Source: an uncultured Clostridia bacterium
GTDB taxonomy: Bacteria > Bacillota_A > Clostridia > Christensenellales > Aristaeellaceae
Direction of reading: 5' to 3'
DNA: 14,903 bases
Assembly (NCBI GenBank): GCA_947166205.1
Contig: CAMVDI010000021.1
Span: forward strand, 1 to 14,903
Every line of letters starts with the position of its first letter. Position 1 is the stretch's first letter. Shown in pieces: positions 1 through 6,546 of this stretch. A model generated the notes under the pieces. That model had not been told where the DNA came from and searched no databases. It saw only the letters and a list, made by a program, of their open reading frames with translations. Position numbers and translations under genes: made by a program.

Positions 1-493
1 GATCGAGAAATACGGATTTGTCCACCGGCAGATCAGTCACCGCGTAGGCATGCTGCAGCGCGTCCAGCCGTCTTCTCATCAGCGTGGCGGCGGCCTTTCT
101 GTGGGGGCAGCCGCTCTTTCCGCATCCGCACTGCACATCGAAGGAATAGTGTCCCCGCTGAACCCGGATCTCCGCCGTCTCCGTTCCCGCCGTGAGCCGG
201 ACCGTCATGGCGCCGTCCTTCCCCGGGATGAATGCCGCGGAGCCTGTCTCCACCAGCTTCCGGTATATCTCCGCCGTCTTCGGGCCCATGCGCGGCCCCC
301 AGGGATCATCTTCGCCGTAACGGGCCAGCTGGTCGATGGCATAGGAAAAGATCTCAAGCCCCGCGGCCGGCGCCAGGCTTCCGTCCTCATAGAAGCAATC
401 CTGGTAGACATGGTTTTTTTCCTCGTTGAACAGAACGCCGAATCCGCGCTTCCGGTCCAGCGTGAAGCTGTATCTGACAACATGCCAGCCCAT
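1..493 (-). CDS. SWIM zinc-finger protein, N-terminal part (runs off window)
   Basis: The frame is open from an ATG at 493 to the window edge, giving 164 residues without a stop. An AGGAG ribosome binding site at 503-507 lies 9 nt upstream and fixes the start. Residues 122-131 carry Cys122-x-Cys124-x4-Cys129-x-His131, which fits the SWIM zinc-finger pattern CxCxnCxH, followed by a basic helical stretch typical of the domain's end. SWIM domains bind DNA or protein and in bacteria are often found at the N terminus of SNF2-type helicase-like proteins; whether a helicase follows here cannot be seen. Residues 1-90 match no family I recognise. There is no signal peptide, so the protein is probably cytoplasmic. 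A hairpin with a T-rich tail sits just upstream, so this gene may be transcribed separately from the VanW gene. The SWIM call is fairly sure; the full-length role is unknown. Confidence 0.82.
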   Translation of the reverse strand, partial: MGWHVVRYSFTLDRKRGFGVLFNEEKNHVYQDCFYEDGSLAPAAGLEIFSYAIDQLARYGEDDPWGPRMGPKTAEIYRKLVETGSAAFIPGKDGAMTVRLTAGTETAEIRVQRGHYSFDVQCGCGKSGCPHRKAAATLMRRRLDALQHAYAVTDLPVDKSVFLD

Positions 494-510
494 TTCCGCA
501 CACTCCTGAA

Positions 511-548
511 AAGAAAGATTCCGGACGGGGATGGTTCTTCCCGTCCGG
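511..548 (-). terminator. Putative intrinsic terminator between the VanW and SWIM genes
   Basis: On the minus strand a perfect 9-bp stem (CCGGACGGG / CCCGTCCGG, arms 540-548 and 521-529) closes a 10-nt loop and is followed by AATCTTTCTTTT. The T tract is interrupted, so termination may be partial. It ends just before the SWIM gene's ribosome binding site at 503-507 and could act as a leader attenuator as easily as a terminator. On the plus strand no T run follows the stem, so the signal is directional. I see nothing else convincing in the rest of the 494-688 spacer apart from the short hydrophobic reading frame listed separately. Confidence 0.5.
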
Positions 549-615
549 CCGTCCTGTCCGGACCTGCCCGCGGTCCGAAGCAGGAACGGAATAAAAAGGT
601 CTTCCCTCCGTTCCA

Positions 616-675
616 CTACCGGAGGTAGGGGATGATCCACAGCGCTGCCATGAGCGCGAACACGATTCCGCCCAC
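616..675 (-). CDS. Possible 19-residue single-span membrane peptide (uncertain)
   Basis: Just after the VanW stop codon a different frame reads VGGIVFALMAALWIIPYLR and then TAG. This is a textbook length and composition for one transmembrane helix, ending in a positive residue. The only conventional start near the helix is GTG at 675; a GAGG about 11 nt upstream is a weak ribosome binding site. The same frame stays open upstream inside the VanW gene (to 954), but that part looks like an out-of-frame shadow. It could be a genuine tiny membrane peptide, the surviving tail of a lost gene, or chance. I cannot assign a function. Confidence 0.2.
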   Translation of the reverse strand: MGGIVFALMAALWIIPYLR

Positions 676-688
676 CGCGTAGGAGGCC

Positions 689-2554
689 TCACGGATACGG
701 ATTGTACTCGATGGTTTCCTGATACGCCCTGTAGGTGGAGGTGCAGAGCAGCTCCCGGCTGATTTCGCTGCCGCCCTGCTTCCGGATCTTCCAGGTCTCC
801 ACCACGTAGCCCTTCCGCCCGGTGACGGTCCGTTTGCTTTCCCCGGGGCGAAGGGAGGTGTTGATAACATAGTTCGTTCCCTCCGGCTGGGGCAGTGTTT
901 TCGTGGTGACGGTCTTTTTGCTCTCCCCCCGGGCCAGGGCGGTGTTGATTTCATATTTGGTGCCCTCGGGCTGGGGCAGCTCCCGGACCACCACGCTCTC
1001 CAGATCGATGCTGACGTCGGCCCCGAGGCTCATGCCGTAGACGCTGACGGTCACCTTCCGGTTCTCGTATCCGGCGATGATGAAGATCGGCTGGTCCGTG
1101 TTGTTCCGGAATTTGAAGTCCAGATCCGGCCAGTTCACCGTGGCGTCAAAGCCCTTCTCCACATAGCTGGAGGGCCAGGCGTGGGGGCTGCGTTCCACGA
1201 TTTCCAGGTTCGCCCGGGCCACCGCGTTGAACAGGGTGGAGCTGGTCTGGCAGACCCCGCCCCCGATCTCGTCCCGGCTCTGGCCCCCGGAGATGGCCGC
1301 CGCGGGCAGATAGCCCTTCGCCGCGGTCCGCTCGCCGGTGGTCCCGTTGAAGCTGAAGGTTTCCCCCGGCAGCACCGTGGTGCCGCTGATGGCCTGGGCG
1401 CTGAGGCGGATGTTGGTGTTCCGGTTCCTGTTGTCCGTGGTCCGGGTCGTGTAGGTGGAGATCAGGCCGAAGCTGTTCATCAGCTCCGTCCGGGTCACCT
1501 CCGCCAGCACCCGCTCCGGCGTCAGGAACACCGTGTTGAAATAGTCCCCGGCGTCCAGCAGGGCCGCCGTCTTCCGGTAGATCAGGTCCGGATCCAGATA
1601 CACCCCCGGCTGATCCTCCGTGAAGGTGAAGGCCTTCGTGCCGAAGTCGAAGGTGGCCACCGTGCTGTTCACCGGATCCCGGTTCACATAGTTGGCGATG
1701 CCCGCGCAGAGCGTCCGCAGGGCATCGTGGTCCCAGCTCTTCTCCGTGGTCAGGCTCACGGGAAAGCTGCGCAGGTCGGAGGCCCGGTTCACCCTTTCCT
1801 GAAAGGGCGTCCGGACTCCCTCCGGCAGCTGGGCCGAGTTTCCCCGGCCCTGGGCCCAGGCTTCCGCCACCTTCCCGGCCACGTTCCGGCTCACGGGAAC
1901 CCGCTCCGGCGTCACGTGCCAGCTCTGGTTCCCCACGGTGATGATGATGTCGAAATCCTGCCCGGACATATCCGCCCCGGCCGTCACCGCCGCCTCCGCC
2001 TCCTCCCGGGTCATGCCGCCCACGTGCAGGCCGTCCACATAGACCCCGGGATAAATCCTGTCCGTAAAGATTTCACCCGCGCATCCGCGGAAATCCGCGT
2101 AGGTCCGCGGATCATAGCGGATCAGGTTCCCGTTGGCGAAGGCCGCGGTGGGCAGAAAGCGGTACCGGGTCCCCGTCACCTGGGGGATCAGCAGCCAGGC
2201 GCACAGCAGAATGCCCATCAGGGAGAACACCGACCAGGCGATCCAGGCCCCCCGATGCTTCAGCCGCTTCCTCCGCCTTGGGGCGGGGACCTCCGGCAGG
2301 GGGAGCGGATCCCGGTCCAGGTCGTCGTACAGCGGGGGCGCCTCCCCCAGCCCGTCGTCCTCCTCCCGGATCCCGAAAAACCGGCGCCGGGTGACGGTGG
2401 CTTCCGCCCGCCGGGCCGCCCGGTCCCGCTCCCGCAGCTCCTCCTCTCGGCCCAGGGGCTGCTTTCCGGGCAGCGGGGAAGCCTTCGGCCGGGTTTCCCC
2501 GCCGATCACTTCCCCGTCCCCTTCATACAGATCGTAATCTTTTCTTCTTCCCAT
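689..2554 (-). CDS. VanW-family membrane-anchored protein
   Basis: A 621-residue protein. Residues 1-103 are charged and probably cytoplasmic; 104-124 form one transmembrane helix; the rest should be extracytoplasmic. Residues 168-350 resemble the peptidoglycan-binding-like regions (PG_binding_4 type) that usually precede VanW, with VYVDGLHVGGMTREEA at 171-186. The VanW domain covers about 360-495, including its typical GGGVCQTSSTLFNA at 431-444. Residues 526-581 are two tandem 28-residue repeats starting LPQPEGT, followed by a tail (GYVVETWKIRKQGG) often seen at the end of VanW proteins. The family is named from vancomycin-resistance clusters but is widespread in Bacillota that have no resistance, and its molecular role is unsettled; nothing here suggests a resistance cluster. 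The ribosome binding site is weak. The start lies 3 nt after the stop of an in-frame repeat peptide, which suggests translational coupling. Confidence 0.9.
   Translation of the reverse strand: MGRRKDYDLYEGDGEVIGGETRPKASPLPGKQPLGREEELRERDRAARRAEATVTRRRFFGIREEDDGLGEAPPLYDDLDRDPLPLPEVPAPRRRKRLKHRGAWIAWSVFSLMGILLCAWLLIPQVTGTRYRFLPTAAFANGNLIRYDPRTYADFRGCAGEIFTDRIYPGVYVDGLHVGGMTREEAEAAVTAGADMSGQDFDIIITVGNQSWHVTPERVPVSRNVAGKVAEAWAQGRGNSAQLPEGVRTPFQERVNRASDLRSFPVSLTTEKSWDHDALRTLCAGIANYVNRDPVNSTVATFDFGTKAFTFTEDQPGVYLDPDLIYRKTAALLDAGDYFNTVFLTPERVLAEVTRTELMNSFGLISTYTTRTTDNRNRNTNIRLSAQAISGTTVLPGETFSFNGTTGERTAAKGYLPAAAISGGQSRDEIGGGVCQTSSTLFNAVARANLEIVERSPHAWPSSYVEKGFDATVNWPDLDFKFRNNTDQPIFIIAGYENRKVTVSVYGMSLGADVSIDLESVVVRELPQPEGTKYEINTALARGESKKTVTTKTLPQPEGTNYVINTSLRPGESKRTVTGRKGYVVETWKIRKQGGSEISRELLCTSTYRAYQETIEYNPYP
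812..979 (-). repeat. Tandem 84-bp repeat inside the VanW gene
   Basis: Two adjacent units (979-896 and 895-812) each encode 28 residues that begin LPQPEGT, continue with an INT core and end in GESK(K/R)TVT. The units differ at roughly a third of residues, so the duplication is not recent. They sit between the VanW domain and the C-terminal tail and probably lengthen a surface stalk or add a second copy of a small beta-rich unit. Confidence 0.75.
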
Positions 2555-2662
2555 GACTCATTCCGTGACGCGATGCGTGACGCGGTTCATGATCCTTTCC
2601 GTGACCCGGCGCGCCGCCCGTTCCATGACCCGGTTCATGACCCGGTTCATGACGCGGTTCCG
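2555..2662 (-). repeat. Degenerate 12-bp tandem repeat array, nine units
   Basis: Nine consecutive 12-bp units fill nearly the whole rex-VanW spacer. The minus-strand consensus is ATGAACCGGGTC; units at 2639-2650 and 2627-2638 are identical to it, and 2579-2590 differs by one base. Others keep the pattern (A)-C/T-G ... CG-G/C-GTC. Each unit reads as a tetrapeptide of the form M/T-N/E-R-V. The array is in 12-bp phase with the VanW start codon (2650 to 2554 is 96 bp), and the last unit (2555-2566) carries the TGA that ends the repeat reading frame. The rest of the spacer (2663-2678) is GC-rich and contains two CCGCGG copies. Confidence 0.85.
2558..2650 (-). CDS. Possible 30-residue MNRV-repeat leader peptide (uncertain)
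   Basis: The 12-bp array is open from ATG at 2650 to TGA at 2558-2560, encoding seven MNRV-like tetrapeptides (MNRV, MNRV, MERA, ARRV, TERI, MNRV, THRV) and a final TE. The peptide is strongly basic, with hydrophobic residues every four positions, so it could form a short amphipathic helix. There is no good ribosome binding site before the first ATG, though several internal ATGs exist. The TGA lies 3 nt before, and in frame with, the VanW ATG, so translation here could feed ribosomes into the VanW gene. It may equally be non-coding repeat DNA. Confidence 0.3.
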   Translation of the reverse strand: MNRVMNRVMERAARRVTERIMNRVTHRVTE

Positions 2663-2678
2663 CGGCCCGCTCCGCGGC

Positions 2679-3308
2679 TCAGTCGTTCTTCCGGTTCGTC
2701 AGATAGCTGAGGATATACAGCGTATCGCTCAGATGCATGTTCACAACCGTCGTGTCCGGGGGGTATTCCAGGTCCACGGGCGCGAAATTCCAGACCGCCC
2801 GGACCCCCGCGGCGCAGATCCGGTCCAGCAGCGGCTGGGCCGCGGCCGCCGGCACGGCCAGCACGGCGATATCCGCCTCCAGCCCCGGCAGCCGGTTCTC
2901 GATCTCCTCGGCGGAGTATACCGGGATCTGGCCTTCCCGCTGCCGCACCTTCCGGGAGTCCGAATCGAAGAAGGCCACCGTCCGGAAGCCCTCCCGGGGA
3001 AAGCCCGCGTAGTTGGCCACCGCCTGGCCCATGCGGCCGGATCCGAAGATCACCATCCGGTGCTCCCGGTCCAGGCCCATGACCTCCCGGATGTGCGCCC
3101 GGAGCTCCGGCACCGGATAGCCGTAACCCTGGCGGCCGGCGCCGCCGAAGCTGTTGATGTCCTGCCGGATCTGGGAGGGGGTCATCTGCATCTTCTGGCC
3201 CAGCTCCTGGGAGGAGATCTGTTTCACGCCCGCCATCTCCAGCTCCCGCAGGTGGCGGTAGTATACGGGAAGTCTGCGGATCACTGCGTCGGAAATATAC
3301 TTTGACAT
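2679..3308 (-). CDS. rex: Redox-sensing transcriptional repressor Rex
   Basis: A 209-residue protein, the normal length for Rex. Residues 1-75 form the winged-helix DNA-binding domain, with the family's ISSQELGQKM...SQIRQDINSFG region at 31-55 and the GYGYPV turn at 61-66. The Rossmann NAD(H)-binding motif GSGRMG is at 89-94, with a FFDSD strand end at 113-117. NFAP at 174-177 and NMHLSD at 190-195 precede the C-terminal helix used for domain swapping. Rex represses fermentation and respiration genes and releases DNA when NADH is high. AAGGAGG at 3318-3324, 9 nt from the ATG, supports the start. I find no clear Rex operator (TTGTGAA-type inverted repeat) in the spacers here, and no redox genes adjoin it, so its targets are probably elsewhere. 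Confidence 0.96.
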   Translation of the reverse strand: MSKYISDAVIRRLPVYYRHLRELEMAGVKQISSQELGQKMQMTPSQIRQDINSFGGAGRQGYGYPVPELRAHIREVMGLDREHRMVIFGSGRMGQAVANYAGFPREGFRTVAFFDSDSRKVRQREGQIPVYSAEEIENRLPGLEADIAVLAVPAAAAQPLLDRICAAGVRAVWNFAPVDLEYPPDTTVVNMHLSDTLYILSYLTNRKND

Positions 3309-3317
3309 GGTCCGTGT

Positions 3318-3324
3318 CCTCCTT
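3318..3324 (-). promoter_or_regulatory. Shine-Dalgarno site of rex
   Basis: AAGGAGG on the minus strand, 9 nt before the rex ATG. It is strong and independent of the upstream gene, which ends 127 bp away beyond a hairpin-rich stretch, so rex may have its own promoter. I see no convincing -35/-10 pair in 3309-3435. Confidence 0.7.
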
Positions 3325-3373
3325 CGTCCGCGGCGGATCAGCTCATCCCCGCTTCGCTCGTTCTGTCCCTGCC

Positions 3374-3430
3374 GCGCGGCGGGGCTTTTCCTGTCCGCCG
3401 CGCAGGCCTGGAGCTTCGTCCAGGCCGCGC
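3374..3430 (-). other. Paired GC-rich hairpins in the spacer before rex
   Basis: Two stems lie between the LRR-RCC1 stop and rex. One pairs GGCCTGGA with TCCAGGCC (3405-3412 / 3419-3426) and can add four GCGC pairs (3400-3403 / 3427-3430) across a 1-nt bulge. The other pairs GCGCGGCGG with CCGCCGCGC (3374-3382 / 3395-3403). Both need 3400-3403, so their fully extended forms exclude each other. No T tract follows, so this is not a standard intrinsic terminator; it may stabilise a 3' end, slow polymerase, or act with Rho. Confidence 0.5.
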
Positions 3431-3435
3431 CGGCT

Positions 3436-5295
3436 TTACCGCACCGTCGTGCCGTTCCAGCTCCAGACGGAGGTGCTGCGGGTGGTGCCGTCCCCCAGCT
3501 GGCCGTAGGCGTTGTATCCGGAGATGTAGATCTTTCCGTCCCGGGTCCTTACGGAGCTGATCAGGCTGCCCATGGCCGCCTCCTCCGCGTCGCCCCCGTC
3601 CCAGACCAGCACCGGATAGGTCCCGTTCGGGCTCTTCCCGGTTCCCAGCTGGCCGGCGCTGGTGCTTCCCCAGATATAGACGTTTCCCTGTTCCGTCAGC
3701 GCGGCCGTGGCCGCGGAGTAGGCGTACACCGTCTTCACCTTCTCCGGGATATCCACCTGGGTCAGCTCCGGCGAGGTTTTCCAGGCCGCCGCCTGGGATC
3801 CCAGCTGCCTGTACTCGTTCCGGCCCCGGGTCCACAGCGTCCCCTGATCGTCCAGCCAGAAGGCGCAGTCCGACCCGCCGGAGAAGGCGGTGATGTTCTT
3901 TCCCTCAAAGCCCTCCAGCCGCGTCGGTACCAGGTAGGCTTCCTTCCGGCCGGGGGCCAGCACCTGATAGGTGTTGGAACCCCATCCCCAGAGGGTTCCC
4001 TCCCGGTCCTGGGCCAGGGTGAATTTTCCCCCGCAGTTCACGGCCGTGATGTTCTCCAGGGGCAGCATCTCCGGCCGGTCCCTGGAGGCCTTGCTGCCGA
4101 TGCCCAGCTGGCCGTAGTCGTTCCGGCCCCAGATCCAGATATGCCCGTCCGCGTCCAGGGCCGCGTTGTGGCCGAAGCCGCAGGTGATCTGGACGATCCG
4201 CTCCAGGCCCGGGATCCGGGTCGGGGTCTTCACGATGCCGTTCAGCCTTCCCAGCCCCTGGGTGCCCCGGGCATAGGTGCCGCAGGTCCATACGGTGCCG
4301 TCCTTCAGGAGGAAGAGCGTATTCTCGTTGCCGCACTGGATGTCCGCCACCTGGGCCCCGTCGATGCCGTCCGCAACGGTCTGGGGCTTCAGCAGCAGCT
4401 TCGTGGGGGTGGTGCCCAGCTGGCCCATCCGGTTGTCCCCCCATCCGACGATGGTGCCGTCCTCCCGGAGGACGTAGACGAAGCTGCCCCCGTTCCGGAC
4501 CATGACCCGGACTTCGTCGGATTCAGAAGCGGGCCGGGCGTCAGAGGCGGCCTCTTCCGGCGCTCCTCCGCCGCCCGAGGCCGGCTCCTCCTCCAGGGGG
4601 GCGGAATCCTCGAAGGGGATGTAGACCCCCTCCCGGAAGCTGCGGGTCAGAATCTCGTAGTGGGGCACCGGGCCCGCGGCGGTCTCCCGCCATCCCATGC
4701 CGGTGGAGGACCACTCCCCGATCACCACCCGGCAGTCCGGCACCGCCTGCTGAAAGGCCTTGATCTGGTCGTCGGACAGATGCCGGTTATAGGAAATCCA
4801 GAGGCGCTTCAGCCCCGTGCAGGAATGCAGGGGCGTCAGGTCCGTGATGTCGTTGTGGGCCAGGTTCAGGTCGATCAGGTGGGACTTTCCCGCCAGGGGC
4901 GAGATGTCCGTGATGTTCTGCATGAACAGTTCCACGTACTCCAGATCGTCCAGCTCCGCCAGGGGGGAAATATCCGTGATGGGGGTCTTTGAGTCCACCA
5001 CGATCAGCCGGCGCAGCTTCGGCCAGGCCTTCAGGAAGGTCAGATCGCTGACGTCGTTGTGGCCCAGGTCCAGCGCCAGCAGGTCCGGGCAGTTCTCCAT
5101 CAGGGGGCCGGCCACGTCCTCCGCGGTGTAGCGGGGTTCCTGCCTCCCCTTCAGGGTGGAGAAGGCCGTCATGCCCGGGCGGATCTGCAGATGCCCGTCC
5201 AGACTCGGCCCCACCGTCGGCTCCTCCGCGCCGCAGACGCCCGCCGCCAGGATCATCGCCAGCGCCAGCAGCAAGCAGCAAATCCTTCTGCCCAT
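3436..5295 (-). CDS. Secreted LRR + RCC1-repeat fusion protein
   Basis: A 619-residue exported protein. The signal peptide is residues 1-23 (hydrophobic 7-20, cleavage probably after CGA). Residues 41-220 are an internalin-like LRR module with repeated LxxLDLGHNDVSDL and ITDISPLA units at about 73-155. Residues 230-262 are a Glu/Ala/Ser/Gly-rich linker. Residues 265-619 are RCC1 repeats, shown by recurring units of the form GTxWxWGxNxYGQLG, for example around 280-294 and the last near the C terminus; these should fold as a seven-bladed propeller. Both modules usually bind proteins or ligands rather than catalyse. The LRR module is clearly homologous to that of the LRR protein at 11775-12746. 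The start is supported by GGAGG at 5304-5308, and the gene begins 18 bp after NAGPA-4, so it is probably the last gene of that operon. No cell-wall anchor is visible. Confidence 0.9.
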   Translation of the reverse strand: MGRRICCLLLALAMILAAGVCGAEEPTVGPSLDGHLQIRPGMTAFSTLKGRQEPRYTAEDVAGPLMENCPDLLALDLGHNDVSDLTFLKAWPKLRRLIVVDSKTPITDISPLAELDDLEYVELFMQNITDISPLAGKSHLIDLNLAHNDITDLTPLHSCTGLKRLWISYNRHLSDDQIKAFQQAVPDCRVVIGEWSSTGMGWRETAAGPVPHYEILTRSFREGVYIPFEDSAPLEEEPASGGGGAPEEAASDARPASESDEVRVMVRNGGSFVYVLREDGTIVGWGDNRMGQLGTTPTKLLLKPQTVADGIDGAQVADIQCGNENTLFLLKDGTVWTCGTYARGTQGLGRLNGIVKTPTRIPGLERIVQITCGFGHNAALDADGHIWIWGRNDYGQLGIGSKASRDRPEMLPLENITAVNCGGKFTLAQDREGTLWGWGSNTYQVLAPGRKEAYLVPTRLEGFEGKNITAFSGGSDCAFWLDDQGTLWTRGRNEYRQLGSQAAAWKTSPELTQVDIPEKVKTVYAYSAATAALTEQGNVYIWGSTSAGQLGTGKSPNGTYPVLVWDGGDAEEAAMGSLISSVRTRDGKIYISGYNAYGQLGDGTTRSTSVWSWNGTTVR

Positions 5296-5313
5296 CCTCT
5301 TTTCCTCCGCGCC

Positions 5314-6417
5314 TTACTTCTTCTTCGGGCCGTCCACCTTGTCGGTATGCACCAGTTCGCTGGTGCCGATGCCGAAGAGCTCAAACTGGTTCCGGGGGGA
5401 CCCCAGGGACTTGCCGATGCCCTTTCCCGTCCGGTGGACCCGCTCGCCCATGAAGATCATGGTGGCCGTGCTTCCGCCGTCCACATTCATGGCCTCCACG
5501 CACCCCCGGGCGTACATCAGCTCCGCCAGCTCCCACAGGTCCATGCCCTGCTCCTCGGTTTTCTTCGGCATCTTGCCCTCCGCCATGACGAAGAACAGAT
5601 GGCCGGGAGCGATCATGCCGTAGGCGCAGCGGGGTTCCGGGTTCTCCGCGTTCTTGCCTTCATAGAAGCGGATTTTCCCGTCCCTCACCAGATAGGGCCC
5701 GAAGGACAGCGCGTCGTGCACAAAGGCCGGATCCTCCGGAGAGGCCTGGGCCAGCAGCTCGTCCGCCGTGATCTCCTCCCCCGCGTAGACCTGGAAGCTG
5801 CCGTCGTTCCGGATGGCCAGGGTATCCAGGTTCGGGAAAACCAGAGAGCGCTTCGGATTGTGGTTGTACATGGCCTCGCCCTGCCGGATGATGTTGCCCG
5901 TGGGCCGCTTCTGGGACACCCGGTCGTCATGATAATCCCCGTTCACCGCGAAGATGATCCGGCTGGTCTGGGCCAGGGTCTCCGGCCAGATCTGCTGGCC
6001 CTTGAACTTGGCGTTCACGTACACATGCTGGGTAAAGATTTCCTCCTCCGGCCTGAAGATGACCTCCGCCTCAAACCAGGTATAGGGGAGCTCCGACAGA
6101 TGATGCTTCACGATGGTCACCTGCAGGGAGCTGCTGAGATAGGCCCAGAGGCCCTTCTCCGGATCCTCATGGACAAACTCGCCCTCCGGCAGGTATCCGT
6201 CCTCCCCCCGGTTGTCCGGCCAGGGAATCTCCGCGGGGTCCGAGTGCTCCGACGCGGCGAACCGCTCCGCGCACCAGGCCCGGAGCTCCTCGTCCGAAAG
6301 TCCCTCCGTGGCCGCCTGAATTTCCTTTCTGGTCAGGCGCTTCTCCGCCTGGGCGCATCCCATGGAAAGAATCAATGCCAGGACCAGCGCCAGGCTGATC
6401 CATCTTTTCCCGTTCAT
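5314..6417 (-). CDS. NAGPA-4, divergent secreted phosphodiester glycosidase-family protein
   Basis: I start this gene at the ATG at 6417 (367 residues), because AAGGAGG at 6426-6432 lies 8 nt upstream and a signal peptide follows at once. The longer frame from 6459 would add 14 non-signal residues. The signal peptide is residues 1-24, cleavage after AQA; Cys21 is not in a good lipobox. Family PF09992 (phosphodiester glycosidase, related to the mammalian uncovering enzyme NAGPA, which removes GlcNAc from a sugar phosphodiester) is indicated by NGDYH at 159-163 and NVDGGSTA at 311-318. These differ from the NGDFF and NLDGG forms in the three sister proteins, and a longer N-terminal region (25-150) precedes the domain. 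Substrate may therefore differ. It follows NAGPA-3 by 129 bp, which hold a remnant of another copy. Confidence 0.85.
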   Translation of the reverse strand: MNGKRWISLALVLALILSMGCAQAEKRLTRKEIQAATEGLSDEELRAWCAERFAASEHSDPAEIPWPDNRGEDGYLPEGEFVHEDPEKGLWAYLSSSLQVTIVKHHLSELPYTWFEAEVIFRPEEEIFTQHVYVNAKFKGQQIWPETLAQTSRIIFAVNGDYHDDRVSQKRPTGNIIRQGEAMYNHNPKRSLVFPNLDTLAIRNDGSFQVYAGEEITADELLAQASPEDPAFVHDALSFGPYLVRDGKIRFYEGKNAENPEPRCAYGMIAPGHLFFVMAEGKMPKKTEEQGMDLWELAELMYARGCVEAMNVDGGSTATMIFMGERVHRTGKGIGKSLGSPRNQFELFGIGTSELVHTDKVDGPKKK

Positions 6418-6425
6418 GTCAATCT

Positions 6426-6432
6426 CCTCCTT
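6426..6432 (-). promoter_or_regulatory. Shine-Dalgarno site deciding the NAGPA-4 start
   Basis: AAGGAGG on the minus strand, 8 nt before ATG 6417. Its strength and the signal peptide directly after that ATG argue against the upstream in-frame ATG at 6459, which overlaps the stop of the gene remnant and has no comparable site. Confidence 0.75.
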
Positions 6433-6455
6433 TGCCTGCCACGCTCCGGCCCGGG

Positions 6456-6515
6456 TCATTCATTCCCGGCCAGGGTGGTAAATACGATCATGTCTGCAAT
6501 GTCCCGGGGCCCGTC
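6456..6515 (-). pseudogene. 3' remnant of a lost NAGPA paralogue
   Basis: The spacer between NAGPA-3 and NAGPA-4 encodes PRDIADMIVFTTLAGNE followed by TGA (6456-6458). It matches the C terminus of NAGPA-3 (PRDIADMIVFTSLA, 6568-6609) in 13 of 14 residues, and 35 of 42 bases agree exactly 100 bp apart. Five of the seven differences are synonymous third-position changes and the other two make one Ser to Thr, so the copy diverged as a protein-coding gene. It is not in the NAGPA-3 frame and upstream homology fades by about 6515. The best reading is the tail left when a tandem copy was deleted. Confidence 0.7.
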
Positions 6516-6546
6516 CCCGGATCCGCCGCTCCGCCGGATCCCCGGC

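Noticed and set aside
387..692. Minus-strand 101-codon frame whose GTG start overlaps the VanW stop
   Set aside because: It overlaps the SWIM gene by about 100 bp in another frame, has a low-complexity Arg/Gly/Ser/Pro composition and no recognisable domain.
689..2554. VanW gene as evidence of a vancomycin-resistance cluster
   Set aside because: There is no vanA/B-type ligase, vanH, vanX, vanY or vanRS nearby, and VanW-domain proteins are common in Bacillota without resistance.
2558..2560. TGA in the repeat array as a recoded sense codon
   Set aside because: rex and several other genes here end at TGA in the expected place, so the standard bacterial code applies and no selenocysteine context is visible.
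2553..3305. Plus-strand open frame beginning with MTRF repeats, opposite rex
   Set aside because: The repeat is the 12-bp array read backwards, and the remainder is the shadow of the well-supported rex gene.
3307..4992. Plus-strand open frame of 561 codons opposite the LRR-RCC1 gene
   Set aside because: It is the antisense shadow of the RCC1 repeats; apparent repeats in it mirror those of the real protein.
6418..6459. Longer N terminus for NAGPA-4 from the ATG at 6459
   Set aside because: It would put 14 residues before the signal peptide and has no good ribosome binding site, while AAGGAGG fits ATG 6417.
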